Assembly (NCBI GenBank): GCA_035705985.1
Contig: DASSVP010000139.1
Location: 1 to 17,723 of the forward strand
DNA length: 17,723 nucleotides
Origin: JACVRW01 sp035705985
Lineage (GTDB): Bacteria > Actinomycetota > Thermoleophilia > Solirubrobacterales > Thermoleophilaceae
Direction: 5' to 3'
The position numbers were made by a program, and so were the translations under genes. The notes beneath the pieces were generated by a model, which was given only the letters and a program-made list of their open reading frames with translations, did no database searches and was not told the DNA's origin. Shown here piece after piece: positions 1 to 6,409 of the stretch. Positions within the stretch are counted from its first letter, which is position 1. Every line of letters begins with the position of its first letter.

Positions 1-346
1 GCGGGCGCACCTCCTCCTCCCACGCCCGGGTCTGGCGCCGGCCGAGCTCCGCGCTCTGCTCGGTGACCCGATCGAGCGCCTCGCGCGCGGAGAGCCCGTC
101 GGGACCGCGCGCGTCGATGCCGGCGTCGACCTGGTCGTGCAGGCCCGCCACCCGAACCATGAAGAACTCGTCCAGGTTGGCGCTGTAGATCGCCAGGAAC
201 TTGACCCGCTCGAGCAACGGCGTCCCTTCGTCCTCAGCCAGCTCCAGAACGCGCTCGTTGAACTGGAGCCAGGAGACCTCGCGGTTCACGAACAGCTCGG
301 GCGCGTCGAGCGCCGGAGCTTCGCGGGCTGCCGTTACCGCTTCCAT
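1..346 (-). CDS. ppk1: Polyphosphate kinase Ppk1, N-terminal part (cut by window edge)
   Basis: Ppk1 reversibly transfers the gamma-phosphate of ATP to growing inorganic polyphosphate. The 115 visible residues are its N-terminal domain: LFVNREVSWLQFNERVLE (about residues 18-35) followed by PLLERVKFLAIYSANLDEFF and MVRVAGL (about 43-69), the strongly conserved Ppk1 opening. The catalytic His lies further downstream, outside the window. The ATG at 346 is chosen because the conserved block begins 17 residues later, as usual in the family. There is no clear Shine-Dalgarno. A TATAGG at 358..353 would place transcription start at the ATG itself, suggesting a leaderless mRNA. The gene is divergent from the sixA-like gene, 24 bp apart, and shares the neighbourhood with ppx and pst. 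Family assignment is near certain; the rest of the gene is not visible. Confidence 0.95.
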   Translation of the reverse strand, partial: MEAVTAAREAPALDAPELFVNREVSWLQFNERVLELAEDEGTPLLERVKFLAIYSANLDEFFMVRVAGLHDQVDAGIDARGPDGLSAREALDRVTEQSAELGRRQTRAWEEEVRP

Positions 347-370
347 GCCGTCCCTATATCGTGACGCCTC
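347..370. promoter_or_regulatory. 24-bp divergent spacer with overlapping -10-like boxes
   Basis: The two start codons of ppk1 (346, leftward) and the sixA-like gene (371, rightward) are only 24 bp apart. On the minus strand TATAGG (358..353) lies 6 nt before the ppk1 ATG. On the plus strand TATATC (355-360) lies 10 nt before the GTG. Both would give leaderless or nearly leaderless transcripts. No convincing -35 is seen for either. Assignment is inferred from spacing only. Confidence 0.4.
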
Positions 371-802
371 GTGCTGTGGCTGTTGCGCCATGGGGACGCC
401 GCCGACGGATCGCCGGACGCGGAGCGGCCGCTCACCTCGAAGGGGGAGGAGCAGGCGCGCGCCGCCGGACGCGCCCTCGCTGCACTGGGAGTGGAGCTGG
501 ACGCGTGCCTCACCAGTCCAAAGGTCCGCGCGGCCGATACCGCCCGGCTGACCTGTGAGCCGCTCGGGATCGATCCGCGGATGGAGCCGAAACTGGCAGG
601 TGGCCCCTTCGACGCTGAAGCGCTCGCCGCCGGGTTGGGTGACGACGTCCTGCTGGTAGGCCATGACCCGGACTTCTCCATGGCCGTCCACGCACTCACG
701 GGTGCACAGGTCAGGATGAAGAAGGGCGGCCTCGCGGGGGTGGAGAAGGGTGAGATCAAGGTGCTTCTCCGCCCCGACGACCTGAGCATGTTGGCCCGCT
801 AG
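371..802 (+). CDS. sixA: SixA-like phosphohistidine phosphatase (histidine phosphatase superfamily)
   Basis: A 143-aa protein of the branch-1 histidine phosphatase (phosphoglycerate-mutase-like) superfamily, the size of SixA. The catalytic RHG motif is at residues 6-8 (His7 the expected phospho-acceptor), the second conserved Arg sits in SPKVRAADTA (about 49-58), and the second catalytic His is in LLVGHDPDF (H98). SixA-type enzymes remove phosphate from phosphohistidine proteins; related proteins act on other small phosphoesters, so the substrate is inferred. GTG 371 is the earliest possible start because TGA at 362-364 closes the frame three codons upstream. The stop overlaps the convergent ppx stop through a shared CTAG (799-802). 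Proximity to ppk1 and ppx suggests a link to polyphosphate metabolism, but nothing in the protein proves it. Confidence 0.85.
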   Translation: MLWLLRHGDAADGSPDAERPLTSKGEEQARAAGRALAALGVELDACLTSPKVRAADTARLTCEPLGIDPRMEPKLAGGPFDAEALAAGLGDDVLLVGHDPDFSMAVHALTGAQVRMKKGGLAGVEKGEIKVLLRPDDLSMLAR

Positions 803-1683
803 GCAAGCCGCCGTCCCTCCACCAGCTCGAGCAGGATGCCCTCGCGCAGGCCGCCGCGGGCGATCCTGAGCGGCAGCTCGAGCAGGTCCGAGATCGCCTC
901 GAGCACGAGGATGCCCGCCGGCAGCAGCCGCACCCGCTCGGCGTCCAGCTCGAAGCGCTCGGCCACCTCCGCGATCGGCGTGCTCGACAGCACGCGGATG
1001 CCCCGCTCGAGCGTCTCGTGCTCGAGCTCGGCGCCCACCAGCCGTCGCAGCGAGGTGGCCGTGCCGCCCACCGCCACGGCGCTCGCGGCCGGGGGCGGCT
1101 CGAGGCCCTCGAACGTCCCGGACACGTGCGCGCGCACCTTCGCGAGCTCGTCGATCGAGGGAGGGTCGGAGCGCAGGTAGGAGTCGGCGAGGAAGCCCGA
1201 GCCGATCCGGAACGACTCCGACCACGTCATCTCGCCGTCCGGCTCGCCGATGGCGATCTCGCTCGAGCCGCCGCCCACGTCAATCACGGCGACCGTCCCC
1301 TCCGGCGGCTCGAGCAGCGTCCGCGTGGCGCCAACGAAGGACAGCCGCGCCTCCTCCTCGCCGGACAGGACGCTCAGCTCCATCCCGCCGGCCTCCTGCA
1401 CCGCGCTCACCAGCTCGTTGCGGTTCCTCGCGTTGCGGATCGCTGCCGTGGCCACCGCCACGACGTGCTGCGCGCCCACCTCGCTCGCGACCGCCGCCTG
1501 CGTGCGCACGACCTCCGCGGTTTCGGCGATCTTGCCGGCCGGGATCACCGTCCCGTTCCCGAGGCTCTTCCCGATCCGCGTGAACGCTCGCTGCGTGACC
1601 AGCTCACGCAGCCTTCCGTCCCCCGCGTCGGCCACCAGCAGCCGGGTCGTGTTGCTGCCGATGTCGATGCAGGCGCAGATCAA
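799..1683 (-). CDS. ppx: Ppx/GppA family exopolyphosphatase
   Basis: Predicted exopolyphosphatase or pppGpp phosphohydrolase, 294 aa, of the ASKHA (actin-fold) type. Phosphate-binding DIGSNTTRLLV is at residues 7-17, the catalytic-Glu segment SGEEEARLSF at about 107-116, and the second glycine loop DVGGGSSE at 135-142. It is the short two-subdomain form, lacking the C-terminal HD-like domain of E. coli Ppx, as in many actinobacteria. The frame stays open far upstream, but the added residues are Arg/Ala-rich and antisense-like. The TTG at 1683 gives the family's usual N-terminus directly before DIGSNTT and overlaps the phoU TGA as TTGA, indicating translational coupling. It is the last gene of the pst operon, tying polyphosphate breakdown to phosphate supply. 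Ppx versus GppA activity cannot be told from sequence alone. Confidence 0.9.
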   Translation of the reverse strand: MICACIDIGSNTTRLLVADAGDGRLRELVTQRAFTRIGKSLGNGTVIPAGKIAETAEVVRTQAAVASEVGAQHVVAVATAAIRNARNRNELVSAVQEAGGMELSVLSGEEEARLSFVGATRTLLEPPEGTVAVIDVGGGSSEIAIGEPDGEMTWSESFRIGSGFLADSYLRSDPPSIDELAKVRAHVSGTFEGLEPPPAASAVAVGGTATSLRRLVGAELEHETLERGIRVLSSTPIAEVAERFELDAERVRLLPAGILVLEAISDLLELPLRIARGGLREGILLELVEGRRLA

Positions 1684-2378
1684 GCAGTTGGGGGCGCCGC
1701 GACCGGGTGCGAGGCATCCTCGAACTCCCGGAAGAGGCCGGTGACGACGAACGCGGTCTGTTCGCCGATATCCACCGCATTGTCCCCTATTCGCTCGATA
1801 CAGCGTGCGACGAGCATCATGTGCATCGCCCACTCGCGCCGGTCGGGGTCGTCGCCCAGCTCGAGCGCGAGCCCGAACACCGCCCGGTTCAGGTTGTCGA
1901 TCTCGTCGTCCTGGCGCACGAGATCCTGCGCCATGTCCACGTCGCGACGGGCGAACGCCTGGCCGCACAGCACGACCTGCTGGCGCGCCTGCTCGCCCAT
2001 CCGGCGGATGTAGTCGAGCATCCGCGCGTCCGCGGGCGGCTCGCGGCCGTCGAGCGGGACGAGCTTGGCCATGTTCACGCATTGGTCCCCCATCCGCTCG
2101 ACGTGCTTGATCACGTGCAGCAGCGCGGCGACCAGCCGCAGGTCGCCGGCCACCGGCGCCTGGAGCGCCATGAGCGACAGGATTCCCTGATGGACCTCGA
2201 GGTAGCGCCCGTCGATCCGGTCGTCGTCCGCGATCACGAGCCCCGCGAGCTCGATGTCCTGGTTGGCGATCGTCTCGAGCGAGCGGTCGAGCGCCTGCGC
2301 AACGAGGTCGAGGCCGCCGAGCGCCGCGCGCTCGAGCCCCTCGAGCTCCTCCTGGAAGTGGGTCCGCGTGGTGGTCAT
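1680..2378 (-). CDS. phoU: Phosphate transport regulator PhoU
   Basis: A 232-aa all-helical cytoplasmic protein with two PhoU repeats. Metal-cluster/signature segments are HVERMGDQCVNMAK (around residue 92) and its repeat ERIGDNAVDIGEQT near the C-terminus. PhoU represses Pho signalling and restrains Pst transport when phosphate is plentiful, through the Pst transporter and a PhoR-type kinase. No phoR lies in this window. The ATG at 2378 overlaps the pstB stop as ATGA, and its own stop overlaps the ppx TTG as TTGA, so it sits coupled between the ATPase and the exopolyphosphatase. Length and spacing are typical. Confidence 0.96.
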   Translation of the reverse strand: MTTTRTHFQEELEGLERAALGGLDLVAQALDRSLETIANQDIELAGLVIADDDRIDGRYLEVHQGILSLMALQAPVAGDLRLVAALLHVIKHVERMGDQCVNMAKLVPLDGREPPADARMLDYIRRMGEQARQQVVLCGQAFARRDVDMAQDLVRQDDEIDNLNRAVFGLALELGDDPDRREWAMHMMLVARCIERIGDNAVDIGEQTAFVVTGLFREFEDASHPVAAPPTA

Positions 2379-3202
2379 CCGACCTTTCCGGTCACGTAGG
2401 CCTCGGTGCGCTCGTCGGACGGGTTCGTGAAGACCGTCTCGGTCTCGTCGAACTCCACCAGCCGGCCCACCCGGTCCTCCGGGTCCACTGTGAAGAACGC
2501 GGTCCGGTCCGACACGCGCGCCGCCTGCTGCATGTTGTGGGTCACTATCACGATCGAGTACTCGCGCTTGAGGTCCATCATGAGGTCCTCGATCTTCCCG
2601 GTCGAGATCGGGTCGAGCGCTGAGCAGGGCTCGTCCATCAGGATCACGTCGGGCTCAACCGCCAGGCAGCGCGCGATGCAGAGGCGCTGTTGCTGCCCGC
2701 CCGACATCCCGAAGGCGTTCTCCTTGAGGCGGTCCTTCACCTCGTCCCAGACCGCCGCGTGGCGCAGCGCGCGCTCCACGGTCGCGTCCATGTCGCCCTT
2801 CATGCCGAGGACGCGCGGGCCAAAGGCGATGTTGTCGTAGATCGACTTCGGGAAGGGGTTCGGCTTCTGGAAGACCATCCCGATTCGCTTGCGGACCTCG
2901 ACGGCGTCCACGTCCGGTGCGTAGAGGTCCTCGCCGTGGTAGATCACGTCGCCCTGCACACGGGCGCTCGGAATCAGGTCGTTCATCCGGTTGAGGCAGC
3001 GGATCAGCGTTGACTTGCCGCAGCCGGACGGGCCGATCAGGGCGGTGATCTCGTTCCGCGCGATGTCGAACGTCACGTCCTTGACCGCGGGCTTGCCGCC
3101 GTACGAGACCGTCACGTCTCCGAGGTGGAAGGTCGGCTCCCTCTGCTTCGCGGTGGCGGGAGCACCGGAGGCTTCCTTCTCGGCTGCCTTCTTGGTTACC
3201 AC
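2375..3202 (-). CDS. pstB: Phosphate ABC transporter ATP-binding protein PstB
   Basis: ATPase subunit of the high-affinity phosphate importer, 275 aa. Walker A GPSGCGKST is at 57-65, the Q-loop in FQKPNPFPKSIYDNI (111-125, diagnostic of PstB), the ABC signature as MSGGQQQRLCIAR (166-178; Met replaces the usual Leu), Walker B VILMDE at 186-191, and the H-loop His at 222 in THNMQQA. The frame is open for about 190 codons upstream, but that stretch lies over pstA and is low-complexity Arg/Pro. The GTG at 3202 gives a normal-length protein, overlapping the pstA stop by 7 nt. A short Lys/Ala/Glu-rich tail of about 20 residues precedes the ABC domain. The exact start is fairly but not fully certain. 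Confidence 0.95.
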   Translation of the reverse strand: MVTKKAAEKEASGAPATAKQREPTFHLGDVTVSYGGKPAVKDVTFDIARNEITALIGPSGCGKSTLIRCLNRMNDLIPSARVQGDVIYHGEDLYAPDVDAVEVRKRIGMVFQKPNPFPKSIYDNIAFGPRVLGMKGDMDATVERALRHAAVWDEVKDRLKENAFGMSGGQQQRLCIARCLAVEPDVILMDEPCSALDPISTGKIEDLMMDLKREYSIVIVTHNMQQAARVSDRTAFFTVDPEDRVGRLVEFDETETVFTNPSDERTEAYVTGKVG

Positions 3203-4062
3203 TTCTGTTCGAAGCGATTGCGTAGCCAAATCGCCACTCCGTTCATGGCCAGCAGCAGCACCATGAGCACGAGGATGCCCGCCGCTGCAAGCGGTCGATA
3301 GTCGTTGATGTCGTTGGACGCCCGTGAGATCCAGTTGAAGATCTGAATGGGCATCGCGGTGAACTGCGAGTCCAGGCCGTCGGGGTTGAACGCGATCACC
3401 GTCGCGGCGCCGACCACGATCAGCGGGGCGGTCTCGCCGATCGCCCGCGAGAGCGCGAGGATCACGCCGGTGGCGATGCCGGGGACAGCGGCCGGGAGCA
3501 CCTGCCGCCAGATCGTCTGCCACTGGGTGGCGCCGAGCGCCATCGAGCCCTCGCGGATGGACGGGGGCACCGCGCGGAGCGCCTCGCGCGCGGCGATGAT
3601 GACCATCGGCAGCACCAGTAGCCCGAGCGTCAGGCCGCCGGCGAGCACAACGTTGCCGAGGCTGAGTGGGCCGCGCACCAGGAAGGCGAGCCCCAGGATC
3701 CCGTAGACGATCGAGGGCACCGCGGCGAGGTTCTGGATGTTCACCTCGATGAGGCGGTTCCACCAGCGCGTTCCGTCCGCGTACTCCTCGAGGTAGATGG
3801 CGGTCGCGACGCCGATGGGGATGATGAACAGCGCCGCGACGCCCATCAGCCAGATCGTGCCCCAGAGTGCCGCCTGAATGCCGGCCTGATCGGCGTCGAT
3901 CGAGGTGAAGTTGTTGATGAAGTCGAAGCTGACCGTGCCGGCGCCGTCGATGGCGACGTCGATCAGCAGCACCACGAGGAGCCCGAGCGCAAGCGTCAGG
4001 CAGGCCAACATCGCCAGCCGGAACAGCAGGTCCTTCGCGAGCGTGGCGCGTGAGGCTCTCAT
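3196..4062 (-). CDS. pstA: Phosphate ABC transporter permease PstA
   Basis: Inner-membrane permease subunit, 288 aa, with six predicted hydrophobic helices. The N-terminal helix (about 15-37) and periplasmic loop are followed by the BPD_transp_1 domain with YLEEYADGTRWW, the segment IQNLAAVPSIVYGILGLAF, and the EAA-type coupling loop (EALRAVPPSIREGSMALGATQWQT, reported here in outline) followed by ALSRAIGETAPL. These are characteristic of PstA rather than PstC. The ATG at 4062 overlaps the pstC stop as ATGA and removes an Arg/His-rich antisense-like extension of 64 residues. It forms the channel with PstC and is driven by PstB. Confidence 0.95.
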   Translation of the reverse strand: MRASRATLAKDLLFRLAMLACLTLALGLLVVLLIDVAIDGAGTVSFDFINNFTSIDADQAGIQAALWGTIWLMGVAALFIIPIGVATAIYLEEYADGTRWWNRLIEVNIQNLAAVPSIVYGILGLAFLVRGPLSLGNVVLAGGLTLGLLVLPMVIIAAREALRAVPPSIREGSMALGATQWQTIWRQVLPAAVPGIATGVILALSRAIGETAPLIVVGAATVIAFNPDGLDSQFTAMPIQIFNWISRASNDINDYRPLAAAGILVLMVLLLAMNGVAIWLRNRFEQKW

Positions 4063-4976
4063 TCGTACACCTGCCGGTACCTCCGCACGAAGCGGATCGA
4101 GATCAGGTTCATCACGAACGTGATGACGAAGAGGGTCGTGCCGACCGCGAAGATGGTCTTGTAGGCGATGGAGCCCGTGGCCGCGTCGCCCTGGGCGGTG
4201 CCGGCGATGAACGCGGTCATCGTGGCCATCGCCTTCGTGACGTCGGCACCCCACTGCGGCTGGAGGCCGCCCGCGACCAGCACGACCATCGTCTCGCCGA
4301 TGGCTCGCGACATCGCGAGCACGATCGAGGCGACGATGCCCGAGAGCGCGGCGGGGAAGACCACCCGTACCGTCACCTGCAGCTTCGAGGCGCCCAGCCC
4401 GAAGGCGCCCTCACGGAGCGACTGCGGCACCGCGCTCATCGAGTCCTCGGAGATCGAGGCGACGATCGGGATGATCAGGAAGCCGATGATGATCCCGGCG
4501 GCCAGGGCGTTGAAGACCCCGACGTCGAGGCCGAAGAGCCCACGCAGGATCTCCGGTGTGAAGAACGTGAGAGCGAAGTAGCCGAACACGATCGTCGGCA
4601 CGCCGGCGAGCAGCTCGAGCGCCGGCTTGATCACCTTGCGCACGCGCGGCCGGGCGTACTCGGACAGGTAGATCGCCGCGGCCAGGCCGAGCGGGACCGC
4701 CACGGCCATGCCGATCAACGTGGTGGCGAACGTGCCCACCACCAGCGGCAGCACGCCGAAGCTCGGCGGCTCGAACAGCGGCGTCCACTTCGTCCCGAAC
4801 AGGTACTCGCCGACCCCGACGTCGCCGAAGAAGACGATCGTCTCCTCCACCAGCGAGATGACGATGCCGGCGGTGGTGAGCAGCGAGACCAGCGCAGCGC
4901 CGAAGAGGAGGCCCTTTACAAGGGCCTCCCCGTTCCGGCGACGGCTACGCGTCAGCGATATCGACGCTGCTTCCAC
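4059..4976 (-). CDS. pstC: Phosphate ABC transporter permease PstC
   Basis: Second permease subunit, 305 aa, six hydrophobic helices. PstC hallmarks: FGTKWTPLFEPPSFGVLPLV in the first periplasmic region, YLSEYARPRVRKVIKP, LLAGVPTIVFGYFAL, and the coupling-loop/core motif SLREGAFGLGASKLQ followed by AMSRAIGETMVVLVAGG. The GTG at 4976 shares its G with the TAG stop of pstS (TAGTG), so translation is likely re-initiated directly from pstS. No alternative upstream start exists without entering pstS. Partner of PstA in the phosphate pore. Confidence 0.95.
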   Translation of the reverse strand: MEAASISLTRSRRRNGEALVKGLLFGAALVSLLTTAGIVISLVEETIVFFGDVGVGEYLFGTKWTPLFEPPSFGVLPLVVGTFATTLIGMAVAVPLGLAAAIYLSEYARPRVRKVIKPALELLAGVPTIVFGYFALTFFTPEILRGLFGLDVGVFNALAAGIIIGFLIIPIVASISEDSMSAVPQSLREGAFGLGASKLQVTVRVVFPAALSGIVASIVLAMSRAIGETMVVLVAGGLQPQWGADVTKAMATMTAFIAGTAQGDAATGSIAYKTIFAVGTTLFVITFVMNLISIRFVRRYRQVYE

Positions 4977-5917
4977 TATCCCCCGAGCGCGGACTTGGCC
5001 TTGTCCGCCTGCTCCTGGCTCATCGGGACGATCTGCGATGCCTCCGCGATGGGCTGGTAGTTCTCGACGACGTAGTCCATGAACGCCTTGACCTCGGGCC
5101 TCTTGATGGCCTTGGCGCTCGGGTACATGAACAGCGGCCGTCCGAGCGGGGTGTAGGAACCGTCCTGGATGGACTCGGTGCTCGGCTTGACGCAGCCGTC
5201 ACCGCCGTCCACGCCGACCAGGTTCAGCCTGTCCTGGTTCTGCTCGTAGTAGGAGAAGCCGAAGTAGCCGAGCCCGCCGGCCTCGCCCTCGACGCCCTGG
5301 ACGAGCACGTTGTCGTCCTCGGAGGGCTGGTAGTCCTCGCGCGAGACGCCCTCCTCACCGTTGATCTCGTCGGTGAAGTAGTCGAACGTGCCGGAGTCCG
5401 TGCCGGGCCCAAAGAGGCTGAGCTGGGTGTCCGGGAGGCTCGAGTCGATCTCGCTGAGGCTCTTGACCTTCGAGCCCTGGTTCCACAGCTCCTTGAGCTG
5501 GTCGGTGGTGAGGCAATCGACCTTCAGGTCCGGGTTGCTGACCACGGCGATCCCGTCGTTCGCGACCTGGACCTCCGAGAACTTCACTCCCGCCTTCTCG
5601 CAGACGGGGACCTCCTCGTCCTCCTTGATGGGGCGCGAGGCGTTCGAGATGTCCGTCTCGCCGGCGCAGAACTTCTCGAAGCCGCCGCCGGTGCCTGAGG
5701 TGCCGACCGTGATCCGCACTCCGGGGTTTTCGCCCTGGAAGGCCTCCTGGGCCGCCTGCGCGAACGGTGCGACCGTGCTCGACCCGTCGATGCGGATCGT
5801 GCCGGACAGGTCGCCGCCGCCACCCCCGCCGCCGGTGGAGTCGTCGTCGTTACCGCATGCGGCGACGCCCGAGACGAGGGCGCCGCAGGCGGCGAGTGAG
5901 ATGATGATCTTCTTCAT
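4976..5917 (-). CDS. pstS: Phosphate-binding lipoprotein PstS
   Basis: Extracytoplasmic phosphate receptor, 313 aa from the chosen ATG. The N-terminus MKKIIISLAACGALV with lipobox V-A-A-C (Cys21) marks a lipoprotein tethered to the membrane. A Gly/Asp/Ser linker leads to the binding domain beginning GTIRIDGSSTVAPFA, with further ligand-loop segments GTSGTGGGFEKFC and TDISNASRPI, and GPGTDSGTFDYF, all typical of PstS. A GTG nine bases upstream (5926) is the alternative start. ATG 5917 is preferred because it lies exactly 33 nt from the TAACAG box, the same distance as the ATG of the neighbouring regulator from its matching box. First gene of the pst operon, with a PHO-type promoter immediately upstream. 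Confidence 0.95.
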   Translation of the reverse strand: MKKIIISLAACGALVSGVAACGNDDDSTGGGGGGGDLSGTIRIDGSSTVAPFAQAAQEAFQGENPGVRITVGTSGTGGGFEKFCAGETDISNASRPIKEDEEVPVCEKAGVKFSEVQVANDGIAVVSNPDLKVDCLTTDQLKELWNQGSKVKSLSEIDSSLPDTQLSLFGPGTDSGTFDYFTDEINGEEGVSREDYQPSEDDNVLVQGVEGEAGGLGYFGFSYYEQNQDRLNLVGVDGGDGCVKPSTESIQDGSYTPLGRPLFMYPSAKAIKRPEVKAFMDYVVENYQPIAEASQIVPMSQEQADKAKSALGG

Positions 5918-5942
5918 GGTCCGCACGCTCGCACCGCGCGGA

Positions 5943-5993
5943 ACTCAGTCTGTTATCCAGCTGTCGCCGTCTTGTAAAAAGCGTGTGAACGGC
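5943..5993 (-). promoter_or_regulatory. PHO-box-type promoter of the pst operon
   Basis: Four consecutive 11-bp units read on the plus strand as CTGTTATCCAG, CTGTCGCCGTC, TTGTAAAAAGC and GTGTGAACGGC (5950-5993), each with xTGT at the same place. On the transcribed (minus) strand this gives GTTCACA (5990..5984) and TTTTACA (5979..5973) exactly 11 bp apart, the arrangement known for PhoB/PhoP sites and close to the Streptomyces GTTCACC repeat. TTTACA (5978..5973) could be the -35 and TAACAG (5955..5950) the -10, 17 bp apart, putting transcription start near 5943. Binding is inferred. Confidence 0.7.
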
Positions 5994-5998
5994 GACGC

Positions 5999-6295
5999 TC
6001 AGTCGCAGGAGAGGCGGTAGCCGAAGCCGAAGTGCGTCTGGATGTAGCGGCAGCCGGGCAGAGCCTCCTCGAGCTTCTGGCGGAGGCGCGCGACGTACAC
6101 GTCCACGGAGCGGTCGGATTTCCGGTACGGCTGGCGCCAGACGGCGTCGTAGAGCTCCTCGCGGCTCACGATCCGGCCGTTGCGCTCCGCGAGGGCGGTG
6201 AGGAGCTCGAGCTCCCGGACGGTCAGGCGCAGGGGAGTGCCGCGCACGATTGCGACGTACTCGGCCGGGCGGATGTCGAGCTCTCCCACGACCAT
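5999..6295 (-). CDS. Receiver-less PhoB/OmpR-type winged-helix regulator
   Basis: A 98-aa protein consisting only of an OmpR/PhoB C-terminal winged-helix domain. LTVRELELLTALAERNG (24-40) is the first helix pair, SREELYDAVW (44-53) the transactivation-loop side, SDRSVDVYVARLRQKLE (60-76) the recognition helix, and YIQTHFGFGYRL (84-95) the wing. No receiver lies upstream: the open frame before it is antisense to the next gene. By eye about half of the residues match the DNA-binding domain of the adjacent divergent regulator, and the recognition helices are nearly the same, so both may bind the same sites. ATG 6295 is chosen from promoter spacing; TTG 6316 (105 aa, preceded by GGAG) and GTG 6304 are alternatives. 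It lies just upstream of pstS behind its own PHO-type promoter. Role unknown; a phosphorylation-independent activator or a competitor are both possible. Confidence 0.8.
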   Translation of the reverse strand: MVVGELDIRPAEYVAIVRGTPLRLTVRELELLTALAERNGRIVSREELYDAVWRQPYRKSDRSVDVYVARLRQKLEEALPGCRYIQTHFGFGYRLSCD

Positions 6296-6320
6296 GGCCG
6301 CCACTCTGGCGCGCAACCCC

Positions 6321-6371
6321 GCAATCTCCGTTATTCCGGCGTTGCCGGGTTGTGAAAAGCCTGTGAACCGG
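6321..6371 (-). promoter_or_regulatory. PHO-box-type promoter of the receiver-less regulator
   Basis: Plus-strand 11-bp units CCGTTATTCCG, GCGTTGCCGGG, TTGTGAAAAGC and CTGTGAACCGG (6328-6371) align one to one with those of the pstS promoter. On the minus strand GTTCACA (6368..6362) and TTTCACA (6357..6351) are 11 bp apart. TTCACA (6356..6351) and TAACGG (6333..6328) are 17 bp apart, predicting a start near 6321. The ATG at 6295 is 33 nt from the -10 box, the same as at pstS. The block also lies upstream of the divergent full-length regulator and could serve both. Confidence 0.65.
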
Positions 6372-6395
6372 ATTCGGCGCCGTTGGCGCCCCGCA

Positions 6396-6401
6396 TACAC
6401 T
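6396..6401 (+). promoter_or_regulatory. -10 box TACACT for the full-length PhoB-type regulator
   Basis: TACACT fits the actinobacterial TAnnnT -10 form. It ends 8 nt before ATG 6410, so the mRNA would begin within about 2 nt of that codon (leaderless). No good -35 is visible, and the PHO-type block ends 24 bp upstream. Confidence 0.45.
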
Positions 6402-6409
6402 CCATGTGG

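Noticed and set aside
2375..3763. 462-aa version of PstB
   Set aside because: The N-terminal 187 residues are the wrong frame of pstA; the normal PstB length starts at GTG 3202.
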